Assembly: GCA_913020705.1 (NCBI GenBank)
Contig: CAJWBY010000144.1
Span: forward strand, 1 to 11,824
DNA: 11,824 nt
Source: an uncultured Colwellia sp.
Lineage (GTDB): Bacteria > Pseudomonadota > Gammaproteobacteria > Enterobacterales > Alteromonadaceae
Direction: 5' to 3'
Shown: positions 6,027 to 11,824 of the stretch, one piece after another
Layout of the letters: the number at the start of each line of letters is the position of its first letter
Numbering within the stretch: position 1 is the stretch's first letter
Notes under the pieces: generated by a model
Database searches by the model: none
Told to the model about the DNA's origin: nothing
Seen by the model: only the letters and a program-made list of their open reading frames with translations
Made by a program: the position numbers and the translations under genes

Positions 6027-7124
6027 TCATAAAACAACCATGTCATCACGATGAATAATAACTTTACTTGGGCAGAAACCTAAAATATTCAAGATGTCAT
6101 TGCTATTACAGCCGATAATTTTTAACAAATCTTGATGATTATATTGGCAAATACCTTTAGCAATAATATTTTTAGCAACTCCATCTATAATATCAACGGA
6201 TTCACCTGCAATAAAATCACCTGCCACTTGAGTGATCCCAGAAGGTAATAAAGAAGCCCCTTCATTAATAACAGCATTTACAGCGCCTGCGTCAAGCTGT
6301 ACTTTCCCGCTACTTTTTAATGTATGTTTTAGCCAATGTTTACGTGCTTTTATTGCTGTTTGTTTAGGACTAAAACGTGTACCTGGATTTTCACCCTTTA
6401 ATAACTTCTCGAAAACTGTGCTATCACTACCGTTTAAAATATATGTTTCAATACCATTTTCAACGGCCTTTTCGGCAGCTTGAATTTTTGTTTTCATCCC
6501 TCCTGTAGCAATAACATTATTGGTTGTACCTGCCATTGCATATATTTCTGGTGTGATTTCGTTAATTTCAGGTATCAATATTGCCTCAGGATTATCACGG
6601 GGATCTTTATCATAAACACCATCAATATCACTTAAAATGAATAAGCAGTCAGCTTCACTGACTAACGCCACTAAAGCGGCTAAATTGTCGTTATCACCAA
6701 CTTTTAATTCATCTGTAGCTACAGTGTCATTTTCATTAACAATGGGGATAACGCCATTCTCTAATAATATACGCAGTGTATTTTTAATATTAATGTAGCG
6801 TTGACGATCTTTTAAATCGCCATGAGTAATTAAGAGCTGACTGCAAGGTGCATCAAATAAACGTTGCCAATTGGCCATCATTTTCATTTGACCGACTGAA
6901 GCCATTGCTTGTTTGGTAGGAATTGAGGGAATAGGAGAGCCGTGCTTAATAAGATTTCGTCCGGCAGCAACACTACCAGAAGAAACTAAAATAATTTCTT
7001 TGCCTGCCGATTGGCATTCAGTAATAAAGCGGGCAATAGCCAGTAAATATTTACCACTACATCCTTTATTATCTGGTGAAATTAAAGCACTACCCACTTT
7101 GATTACCGCACGATTAAAACTCAT
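6027..7124 (-). CDS. proB: Glutamate 5-kinase
   Basis: ProB phosphorylates glutamate to glutamyl 5-phosphate, the first and feedback-controlled step of proline synthesis. The amino-acid-kinase domain (about 1-255) shows VIKVGSALIS with the catalytic Lys9, VSSGSVAAGR with Ser49, NENDTVATDELKVGDNDNLAA (130-150) for glutamate and Mg2+ binding, the SDIDGVYDKDPR loop (165-176) and TGGMKTK (207-213) for ATP. A PUA domain follows (about 274-355, GKVQLDAGAVNAVINEGASLLPSGI). The length of 365 matches E. coli (367), and no key residue seems missing. The start is supported by AGAGGA about 6 bases before the ATG. Unusually, proA, its partner in many bacteria, is on neither side, so glutamyl phosphate reductase must be encoded elsewhere or this is a second copy. 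Confidence 0.96.
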   Translation of the reverse strand: MSFNRAVIKVGSALISPDNKGCSGKYLLAIARFITECQSAGKEIILVSSGSVAAGRNLIKHGSPIPSIPTKQAMASVGQMKMMANWQRLFDAPCSQLLITHGDLKDRQRYINIKNTLRILLENGVIPIVNENDTVATDELKVGDNDNLAALVALVSEADCLFILSDIDGVYDKDPRDNPEAILIPEINEITPEIYAMAGTTNNVIATGGMKTKIQAAEKAVENGIETYILNGSDSTVFEKLLKGENPGTRFSPKQTAIKARKHWLKHTLKSSGKVQLDAGAVNAVINEGASLLPSGITQVAGDFIAGESVDIIDGVAKNIIAKGICQYNHQDLLKIIGCNSNDILNILGFCPSKVIIHRDDMVVL

Positions 7125-7542
7125 TGCTTATCCTCTATTATCCAATCTTTAGCATGCCCCGATATGCAGCTAACAGCAATTATCTTTTAGCAATAATATA
7201 TAAGAGTTTGTTCTTTTTAGCCCGTTGCTCTCTTAAATCTACTTAATTCGTTATTTACCTCAATTAAACGTTTAAATATAGCGAGTTACTTAGCTTGAAA
7301 TAACAAGATGATGCTTTTTACCTCATTTATAAATATCGACAGAAGCTTTTAAAATGCGATTATTAAATGATTATCAACCTAAAAATTGCATATCGAATAC
7401 CATTTTTAACAACTTGAGAGTTAATCGTTTTCAAACTGCGTTTAATCCCTATTAATTTATTTCACTGTTTTTGCTGAAAATAACTTCAAATCAGATTATG
7501 ATCGGAGATATATTTATTTTAGTTTCATTGAGCAAATATTCT
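7125..7542. other. Intergenic region between divergent proB and yihG
   Basis: These 418 AT-rich bases should carry the promoters of both genes. The clearest element is the perfect 12-bp palindrome TTAAACGTTTAA (7264-7275), centred on CG like LacI-family operators. A candidate promoter for yihG is TTTTCA (7428-7433), 16 bases, TATTAA (7450-7455), matching consensus only partly. For proB there are AT-rich -10-like sequences near 7193-7200 but no -35 that fits. No reading frame here resembles a gene, apart from the possible N-terminal extension of yihG. Confidence 0.5.
7264..7275. promoter_or_regulatory. 12-bp perfect palindrome, possible operator
   Basis: TTAAACGTTTAA is perfectly symmetrical. 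The AAACGTTT core resembles half of the PurR/LacI-type consensus but lacks its outer bases. It lies about 140 bases upstream of proB and 270 upstream of yihG. In AT-rich DNA a 12-bp palindrome can arise by chance, so the assignment is weak. Confidence 0.25.
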
Positions 7543-8445
7543 ATGTTGAATTTTTTACCCCGTCTGCTTATTCACATTATTTCGTTAACTATTTATACCA
7601 TTAATACAATTTTTTGGTTAATTCCCATTATTGTCTTTTCGTTCTGCAAGGCTATTATTCCACTAAAATTTTCTCAAACAATATTCAGCTATCTGTTAGA
7701 TCAAATGGCGAGTAATTGGATCGGTGTGAATACATTAATTCAAAAACTATTTAATAAAACTCAAATAAATGTTACCGGTTTAGAACAACTCACTATGAAA
7801 GAGTGGTATTTAGTGATTTGTAATCATCAAAGCTGGGTAGATATTGTAATATTACAACGAATAATGCATAGAAAAATCCCTTTCTTAAAGTTCTTCCTAA
7901 AAAAAGAGCTAATTTTTGTGCCTTTTTTAGGTATAGCTTGGTGGGCACTAGACTTTCCATTTATGAAACGCTATAGCCAGTCATTTATCAAAAAAAATCC
8001 GCATTTAAAAGGCAAAGATGTTGAAACCACTCGTAAGGCTTGTAATAAATTTAAGCATAAACCTGTCAGTATTATGAATTTTATTGAAGGTACACGATTT
8101 ACGAATGAAAAACACAACAAACAAAACTCTCCTTTCCAGCATTTACTTAAACCTAAAGCCGGTGGTATTGGCTTCGTGTTAGAAGCAATGGGGGGAAATT
8201 TACATAAGATAGTAAATATTACTATCCATTATCCTGAAGGGATCCCTACGTTTAGTGATTTTTTAGGCGGTCAAATTAAACAGGTAAATGTTAATGTTGA
8301 AGTTTCTAGTATTGAAGACGAGCTTATTGGTAATTATGTAAGTGATCGTAACTTTAAAATAAAATTTCAAAAATGGGTGAATCAACTTTGGCTTGATAAG
8401 GACCAAAAACTGATAGAGTTTAATAACGATAACCATTCGAAATAA
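7543..8445 (+). CDS. yihG: PlsC-family acyltransferase, YihG type
   Basis: This is an inner-membrane acyltransferase of the lysophosphatidate acyltransferase superfamily; E. coli YihG acylates lysophosphatidic acid as a paralogue of PlsC. With the start at 7543 it has 300 residues (E. coli YihG 310). An N-terminal hydrophobic stretch (about 7-41) anchors it. Catalytic motif I is NHQSWVD, with His95 and Asp100 (HX4D); motif III is FIEGTRF (180-186); FMKRYS, KGKDVETTR and PFQHLLKPKAGGIG are typical of the YihG branch. The open frame reaches back to a TTG at 7471 and an ATG at 7498, but the extra 24 residues have no counterpart in YihG. No start has a convincing Shine-Dalgarno, so the N-terminus is uncertain. 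It is followed after 26 bases by the channel gene, probably in one operon. Confidence 0.9.
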   Translation: MLNFLPRLLIHIISLTIYTINTIFWLIPIIVFSFCKAIIPLKFSQTIFSYLLDQMASNWIGVNTLIQKLFNKTQINVTGLEQLTMKEWYLVICNHQSWVDIVILQRIMHRKIPFLKFFLKKELIFVPFLGIAWWALDFPFMKRYSQSFIKKNPHLKGKDVETTRKACNKFKHKPVSIMNFIEGTRFTNEKHNKQNSPFQHLLKPKAGGIGFVLEAMGGNLHKIVNITIHYPEGIPTFSDFLGGQIKQVNVNVEVSSIEDELIGNYVSDRNFKIKFQKWVNQLWLDKDQKLIEFNNDNHSK

Positions 8446-8471
8446 CATTGTACAGTGAAAAAGGTCTTTAA

Positions 8472-9707
8472 ATGAATGAACTAATTAGTACATGGATAAG
8501 TAATCAAGGTATAGCTCAAGACTATTTAGCAATGAGTACACTTCTTGTAGGCTGTTTAATTATTTTAATCATATCTTCAATAGGTTATTACCTTGCGAAG
8601 TATCAAGTTTTAGTTTTTGTTCATAAATTTGTTATAAAAACAAAAAACACTTGGGATGATCTTTTAATTGAACATAATGTTTTTTCTCGCTTCGCTTTTT
8701 TAATTCCTCTATTACTTTTACTCTTTTTAACACCTATTTTTCTCCCCGTAGGCACTATTCTCAGCACATCTTTAACTGTATTAGCTAAAATAGCACTTAG
8801 CTTTCAGATTGCGCGATCAGTTAGTGCTATTTTAAATGTTATTAGAAGTTTATACCAACGCAAAGCCCGTGAACGTTATCTTCCTTTAAGTTCTACTATC
8901 CAAGTGATAAAGCTGGTGATTTATCTTGTCGCTACGATTTTAGCTATTTCATTTATTTTAGATAAATCCCCTATTTATTTACTCAGTGGTTTAGGTGCAT
9001 TAACTGCCGTTTTATTATTAGTCTTTCAAGATACTATTAAAGGCTTAGTCGCGAGTATACAAATTTCAGCTAACAAAATGGTTGCCCCTGGTGATTGGAT
9101 TGAAATACCGAATTATGGTGCGGATGGAGATGTAATAGATATTGGTTTAAATACGGTAAAAGTGAAGAACTTTGATAATACAGTCACAACCGTTCCGACT
9201 TACGCTTTAATAAATGGTTCGTTTAAAAACTGGCGAGGCATGCTTAACTCCGGCGGCAGACGGATTAAGCGTACGATTATTCTTGATATCAATAGTATTG
9301 CATTTTACCAAAACGGACAAATTGAAAAGCTAAAAGAAATCAGTTTGTTAAAAAATTATTTGCAAAAAAAATCGGATGAAATCACGTCTAGTTTACAAGC
9401 GAATAATTTACCTGGTGATAATATAAATAGCCGACAATTAACGAACGTCGGCACCTTCCGCGCTTATATGGAAGCTTACTTACATAGCCATGAAAAAATA
9501 CACCACAACATGACCTGCATGGTTAGACAATTAGCGGCAACAGAAGCTGGCTTACCGCTAGAAGTATATTGTTTTAGTAATGATCAAAATTGGCAGAATT
9601 ATGAAGGTATTCAAGCCGATATTTTTGACCATTTGTTTGCGATGATACCTATTTTTAACTTACGTGTTTTTCAACATCCTACCGGTCACGATTGGCATAG
9701 CAAGTAG
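8472..9707 (+). CDS. ybdG: MscS-family mechanosensitive channel, YbdG type
   Basis: This 411-residue inner-membrane protein opens on membrane tension and releases solutes on hypo-osmotic shock; E. coli YbdG (415 residues) gives miniconductance (MscM) activity. Five hydrophobic segments are visible (about 22-42, 71-91, 100-122, 142-163, 166-186). The last runs into the pore-lining GLGALTAVLLLVFQDTIKGLVA (173-194). The cytoplasmic beta domain follows with GDWIEIPNYGADGDVIDIGLNTVKV and TTVPTYALINGSFKNW, then SGGRRIKR and a C-terminal part with TFRAYMEAYL, MVRQLA and IQADIFDHLFA, all YbdG hallmarks. AAGG 7 bases before the ATG gives a good ribosome-binding site. It shares an operon with the acyltransferase and converges on tesB with only 15 bases between and no terminator visible. 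Confidence 0.94.
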   Translation: MNELISTWISNQGIAQDYLAMSTLLVGCLIILIISSIGYYLAKYQVLVFVHKFVIKTKNTWDDLLIEHNVFSRFAFLIPLLLLLFLTPIFLPVGTILSTSLTVLAKIALSFQIARSVSAILNVIRSLYQRKARERYLPLSSTIQVIKLVIYLVATILAISFILDKSPIYLLSGLGALTAVLLLVFQDTIKGLVASIQISANKMVAPGDWIEIPNYGADGDVIDIGLNTVKVKNFDNTVTTVPTYALINGSFKNWRGMLNSGGRRIKRTIILDINSIAFYQNGQIEKLKEISLLKNYLQKKSDEITSSLQANNLPGDNINSRQLTNVGTFRAYMEAYLHSHEKIHHNMTCMVRQLAATEAGLPLEVYCFSNDQNWQNYEGIQADIFDHLFAMIPIFNLRVFQHPTGHDWHSK

Positions 9708-9722
9708 CTAAGGTCACCCTTC

Positions 9723-10580
9723 CTAATGTTGACGAAGCACGCCCTCTTGCATTGTTGACGCTACCAGTTGCCCTTGACGATTAAATATTTGTCCTTTAAC
9801 TAAACCTCGACCACCGCTTGCTGAAGGACTGTCCATCACATAAAGTAACCAATCGTCAAAACGAAAAGGACGATGAAACCACATAGCATGATCAATCGTC
9901 GCTATTTGCAAATTCGACTTCCAGTGACTCAAACCATGAGGATATAAGGCGGTTGGTAAAAAATGGAAATCAGATGTATAAGCCAACATATATGTGTGAA
10001 TACGTAAGTCATCAGGTAATGTACCGTTTGCTTTGATCCACATATGTGATTTAGCTTCAGTCTTTTCTGGATTTAACCAGTTATAAGGTTTAACAGGGCG
10101 CATTTCTATCGGTTTTTCTGCCAAAAACTTACCTCTAATTTCATCAGGTATTTTGTCTTGGTTATCAAAAATATAATCAGTATAAGAAGCTAACCCTTCT
10201 GGTTGCGGTACTTCAGGCATTAAATCTTGGTGCTCAATACCTTTTTCATGATGTTGAAAAGAGGCTGTCATATAGAAAATATCTTTGCCGTTTTGAATAG
10301 CTTTAACGCGCCGAGTGCTAAAACTTTTTCCATCACGAATGTTTTCAACTTCATAAACGACGGGCTTACTGGCATCACCAGGGCGCAAGAAATAAGAATG
10401 AAGTGAATGCACATTACGTCCTGGGTCTACAGTTTCTTGTGCGGCTGAAACTGCTTGCCCCATAACCTGTCCGCCAAATAGGGCTCGAAAGCCTAAATCT
10501 TGACTTTGACCACGATAGATACCTTGTTCGATCACTTCTAATTGCAATAGCGAAGATAAATCATCCAACACTTGACTCAT
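9723..10580 (-). CDS. tesB: Acyl-CoA thioesterase II
   Basis: TesB hydrolyses medium- and long-chain acyl-CoA, including 3-hydroxyacyl-CoA, to free fatty acid and CoA in the cytoplasm. It is a double hotdog-fold protein of 285 residues (E. coli 286). The catalytic residues fall at the E. coli numbers: Asp204 in YTSDFHFLP, Thr228 in IATIDHAMWFHRP and Gln278 in STMQEGV. The N-terminal hotdog carries FGGQVMGQAV (35-44), HSLHSYFLRPGD (58-69) and NGKDIFYMTASFQ (97-109). A GTG at 10592 would add four residues; I prefer the ATG at 10580, which gives MSQVLDDL matching E. coli MSQALKNL. The gene is divergent from an unknown small gene across 151 bases. Confidence 0.96.
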   Translation of the reverse strand: MSQVLDDLSSLLQLEVIEQGIYRGQSQDLGFRALFGGQVMGQAVSAAQETVDPGRNVHSLHSYFLRPGDASKPVVYEVENIRDGKSFSTRRVKAIQNGKDIFYMTASFQHHEKGIEHQDLMPEVPQPEGLASYTDYIFDNQDKIPDEIRGKFLAEKPIEMRPVKPYNWLNPEKTEAKSHMWIKANGTLPDDLRIHTYMLAYTSDFHFLPTALYPHGLSHWKSNLQIATIDHAMWFHRPFRFDDWLLYVMDSPSASGGRGLVKGQIFNRQGQLVASTMQEGVLRQH

Positions 10581-10659
10581 AATATTTAACACTCACTTAT
10601 AAAAAATTCTAGTTACTAGTATATTTACAATTTATATCTTTAGCGACACTTTAAAATTG

Positions 10660-10688
10660 TTGAAAATTCATACTGCACGAGTTAGTAT
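10660..10688 (+). promoter_or_regulatory. Probable promoter of the 84-residue protein gene
   Basis: TTGAAA (10660-10665, five of six consensus bases) is separated by 17 bases from TAGTAT (10683-10688, four of six). Transcription would begin near 10695, about 37 bases before the gene start. The spacer and -10 lie inside a large inverted repeat. Confidence 0.55.
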
Positions 10689-10694
10689 GAATTT
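10664..10694. promoter_or_regulatory. Inverted repeat with 11-bp arms, probable operator
   Basis: AAATTCATACT (10664-10674) and AGTATGAATTT (10684-10694) are exact reverse complements around the 9 bases GCACGAGTT. No T-run follows, so it is not a terminator. It covers the spacer and -10 of the predicted promoter of the downstream small gene, which suggests a repressor site. I do not recognise it as a known fatty-acid regulator box (FadR, FabR, PsrA). Confidence 0.6.
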
Positions 10695-10731
10695 AGATGT
10701 GTTATTCAACACTAAAAAAGTAGAGATGTAG

Positions 10732-10986
10732 ATGGAAGCGTTATTAGAAAGAGAAGTGCTATTAGAAAGAAGACAAACTGCTCATGAGGAAGCATCTCTA
10801 TGGGATAGACTTTCACTCGCACAAAAGTTTGCCGCAAGTAGCATGACACAATTTGGTTACGACTTATCTTTTATTAGAAACAGTAACAGTGGCAGCTTGG
10901 CTATTTTGCAATGTAATGGCAAGGCAGCTACGATTAATGATGAAGGTGAAGTGAACTCAACTCCAGATATTATTATTCGTCCCTAA
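10732..10986 (+). CDS. Small protein of unknown function, 84 residues
   Basis: I do not recognise this family. The first 24 residues are strongly charged and likely helical (MEALLEREVLLERRQTAHEE, possibly a coiled coil). A segment rich in Ala/Ser/Phe follows (LSLAQKFAASSMTQFGYDLSFIRN), then a beta-like part (GSLAILQCNGKAATINDEGEVN, PDIIIRP). There is no signal peptide, no membrane span and only one Cys. It looks real: it has a good candidate promoter, a GAGA ribosome-binding stretch 5 bases before the ATG, a terminator directly after it and a normal coding composition. An ATG-TAG pair overlaps the start region. Its gene is divergent from tesB, but nothing links the two functionally beyond the shared intergenic region. 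Confidence 0.75.
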   Translation: MEALLEREVLLERRQTAHEEASLWDRLSLAQKFAASSMTQFGYDLSFIRNSNSGSLAILQCNGKAATINDEGEVNSTPDIIIRP

Positions 10987-11017
10987 ATTATAATTTATTT
11001 ATAAATATTAGTTATAT

Positions 11018-11047
11018 AAAAAAAATGCACTCTAGGCATTTTTTTTT
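11018..11047. terminator. Shared bidirectional A/T hairpin terminator
   Basis: AAAAAAAATGC pairs with GCATTTTTTTT around the loop ACTCTAG, giving T-runs on both strands. It ends the 84-residue gene on the plus strand and the membrane protein gene on the minus strand. The last codons and TAG stop (11032-11034) of the minus-strand gene lie inside the hairpin. Confidence 0.85.
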
Positions 11048-11517
11048 GTATTTACGAGTAAAAACGCTTCAATTAAAGAAATATATCCGCTTAAATTATT
11101 ACTTGACCACATGCGCTTTATGCTTGTTTCTTGTTGAGCTACATAGGCTACAAGCTTTTTATAACCTTCATTGTCATAGCTTTCATAATATTTTTTCGCG
11201 ATCGGTTGCAGTTTTCCTTTCCCTTTAGAGCATTCAATAAAAATAGCCGCATAGTTATTAATAAGTGGTGTAATTATTTCAATTGTGTCAACTTCAATAA
11301 TCTCACTATCCTTGATTATTTGTAATCGATGCTTCACAAAATCTTCATTTCGCTTGGCAATAATAGCCATGGAATCTATATAATATTTGTTTTCTTTTTT
11401 AGTACTATTTGACTCTTTTTTGGCAGTAAATAATGCTCGTTGTAATCCTTCTGCACGGAAATAAAAATAAATACTTAAACCAATAAAAATACCCGAGATT
11501 AACAATACAAAAATCAT
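11032..11517 (-). CDS. Single-span membrane protein of unknown function, 161 residues
   Basis: I do not recognise a family. Residues 2-20 (IFVLLISGIFIGLSIYFYF) form one membrane anchor. They are followed by a charged, probably coiled-coil stretch (about 21-75, RAEGLQRALFTAKKESNSTK onwards) and a helical cytoplasmic domain (about 76-155) with EIITPLINNYAAIFIECSKGKGK, YDNEGYKKLVAYVAQQE and LSGYISLIEAFLL. The short N-terminus before the span and the Arg/Lys just after it suggest that the C-terminal part faces the cytoplasm. The start has AGG 5 bases before the ATG. The gene lies 31 bases after the stop of the GGDEF-like gene on the same strand, so both are probably one operon ending at the shared terminator. 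Its stop codon lies within that terminator. Confidence 0.75.
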   Translation of the reverse strand: MIFVLLISGIFIGLSIYFYFRAEGLQRALFTAKKESNSTKKENKYYIDSMAIIAKRNEDFVKHRLQIIKDSEIIEVDTIEIITPLINNYAAIFIECSKGKGKLQPIAKKYYESYDNEGYKKLVAYVAQQETSIKRMWSSNNLSGYISLIEAFLLVNTKKNA

Positions 11518-11548
11518 ATAAGCCTATCAATATAATAACAGTGTTCTA

Positions 11549-11824
11549 TTACGCTTTAGTCGTTTCACTTAAACGCGATAAAAAGATATATGGGTCGATA
11601 TCCTGAGCAGTAGGTAAACCATAAGCATAACCAATTTGAACCGAATAACTCCCTAAATTAGCAAAGAATCTTACCTTAATAGCAGCTGCTAAACTATTTA
11701 ATTTTTCGGCTATTTCATCCTCATTTTGATGAGGCCCTAAAAGTAAATACTCGCCGTCATTTATTGTACCCGCTTCATCAAATTCGCCTTTTGTTTCATT
11801 AAGTAATATGGCTAATGTTTTAGA
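11549..11824 (-). CDS. C-terminal part of a probable degenerate GGDEF-domain protein (cut by window end)
   Basis: The frame is open from the window edge to a TAA at 11551-11549, giving the last 91 residues; its start is outside. The order of segments resembles the second half of a GGDEF domain. NDGEYLLLGP stands where GGDEFAVLLP is expected, followed by a helix (EDEIAEKLNSLAAAIKVRF) and the strand YSVQIGYAYG in place of the usual 'vSiGva', then a last helix (DPYIFLSRLSETTKA). If this is right, the signature is lost (DGEY instead of GGDEF), so it should not make cyclic di-GMP and may be a sensor or scaffold. The homology is judged by eye on a short fragment and is moderately uncertain; the coding assignment is firmer. 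Confidence 0.6.
   Translation of the reverse strand, partial: SKTLAILLNETKGEFDEAGTINDGEYLLLGPHQNEDEIAEKLNSLAAAIKVRFFANLGSYSVQIGYAYGLPTAQDIDPYIFLSRLSETTKA

Noticed and set aside
11131..11325. Plus-strand open frames opposite the 161-residue membrane protein
   Set aside because: They are Phe/Ile/Asn-rich shadows of the A/T-rich minus-strand gene and lack ribosome sites.

Overview
The window looks like chromosomal DNA of a marine gammaproteobacterium of the Alteromonadales, most likely Colwelliaceae (Colwellia or Thalassotalea type). The evidence is that it is AT-rich, its proteins match the enterobacterial and Vibrio versions of housekeeping genes closely, and it has the ilv leader / comM / ilvY-ilvC arrangement. 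The genus is inferred from composition and protein flavour, not proven. I see no insertion sequence, prophage, CRISPR array, tRNA or rRNA.

Left part (1-4930), branched-chain amino acid synthesis. On the minus strand lies the start of ilvG (acetolactate synthase large subunit), cut by the window edge. It is preceded by a complete transcription attenuator: promoter, a 24-codon leader peptide with 12 Ile/Leu/Val codons, a protector hairpin, an antiterminator and a U-tract terminator. Divergent from it is comM (yifB), the helicase-like AAA+ protein of DNA uptake. Its 3' end overlaps the 3' end of convergent ilvY by 8 bp. ilvY (LysR-type activator) is divergent from ilvC (class II ketol-acid reductoisomerase), with an IlvY-type operator in between. 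Both controls of the pathway therefore sit within about 3 kb: attenuation by charged tRNA for ilvG, and activation by pathway intermediates for ilvC.

Middle part (4931-7542): ppnP (nucleoside phosphorylase of the cupin fold), a conserved 131-residue protein of unknown function, and a solitary proB (glutamate 5-kinase) on the minus strand without proA beside it. A 418-bp gap without genes follows.

Right part (7543-11824), mostly membrane and lipid functions. A two-gene plus-strand operon encodes a YihG-type PlsC acyltransferase and a YbdG-type mechanosensitive channel. It converges on tesB (acyl-CoA thioesterase II). Divergent from tesB is an 84-residue protein of unknown function, whose promoter lies under an 11-bp-arm inverted repeat. 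It converges through a shared A/T hairpin terminator on a minus-strand pair: an unknown single-span membrane protein and, upstream of it and cut by the window end, a protein ending in what looks like a degenerate GGDEF domain.

Most of the window is ordinary core genome. The parts least explained are the small protein with its operator, the membrane protein/GGDEF-like pair, and the short reading frame between the attenuator and ilvG. I found no convincing new multi-gene system.
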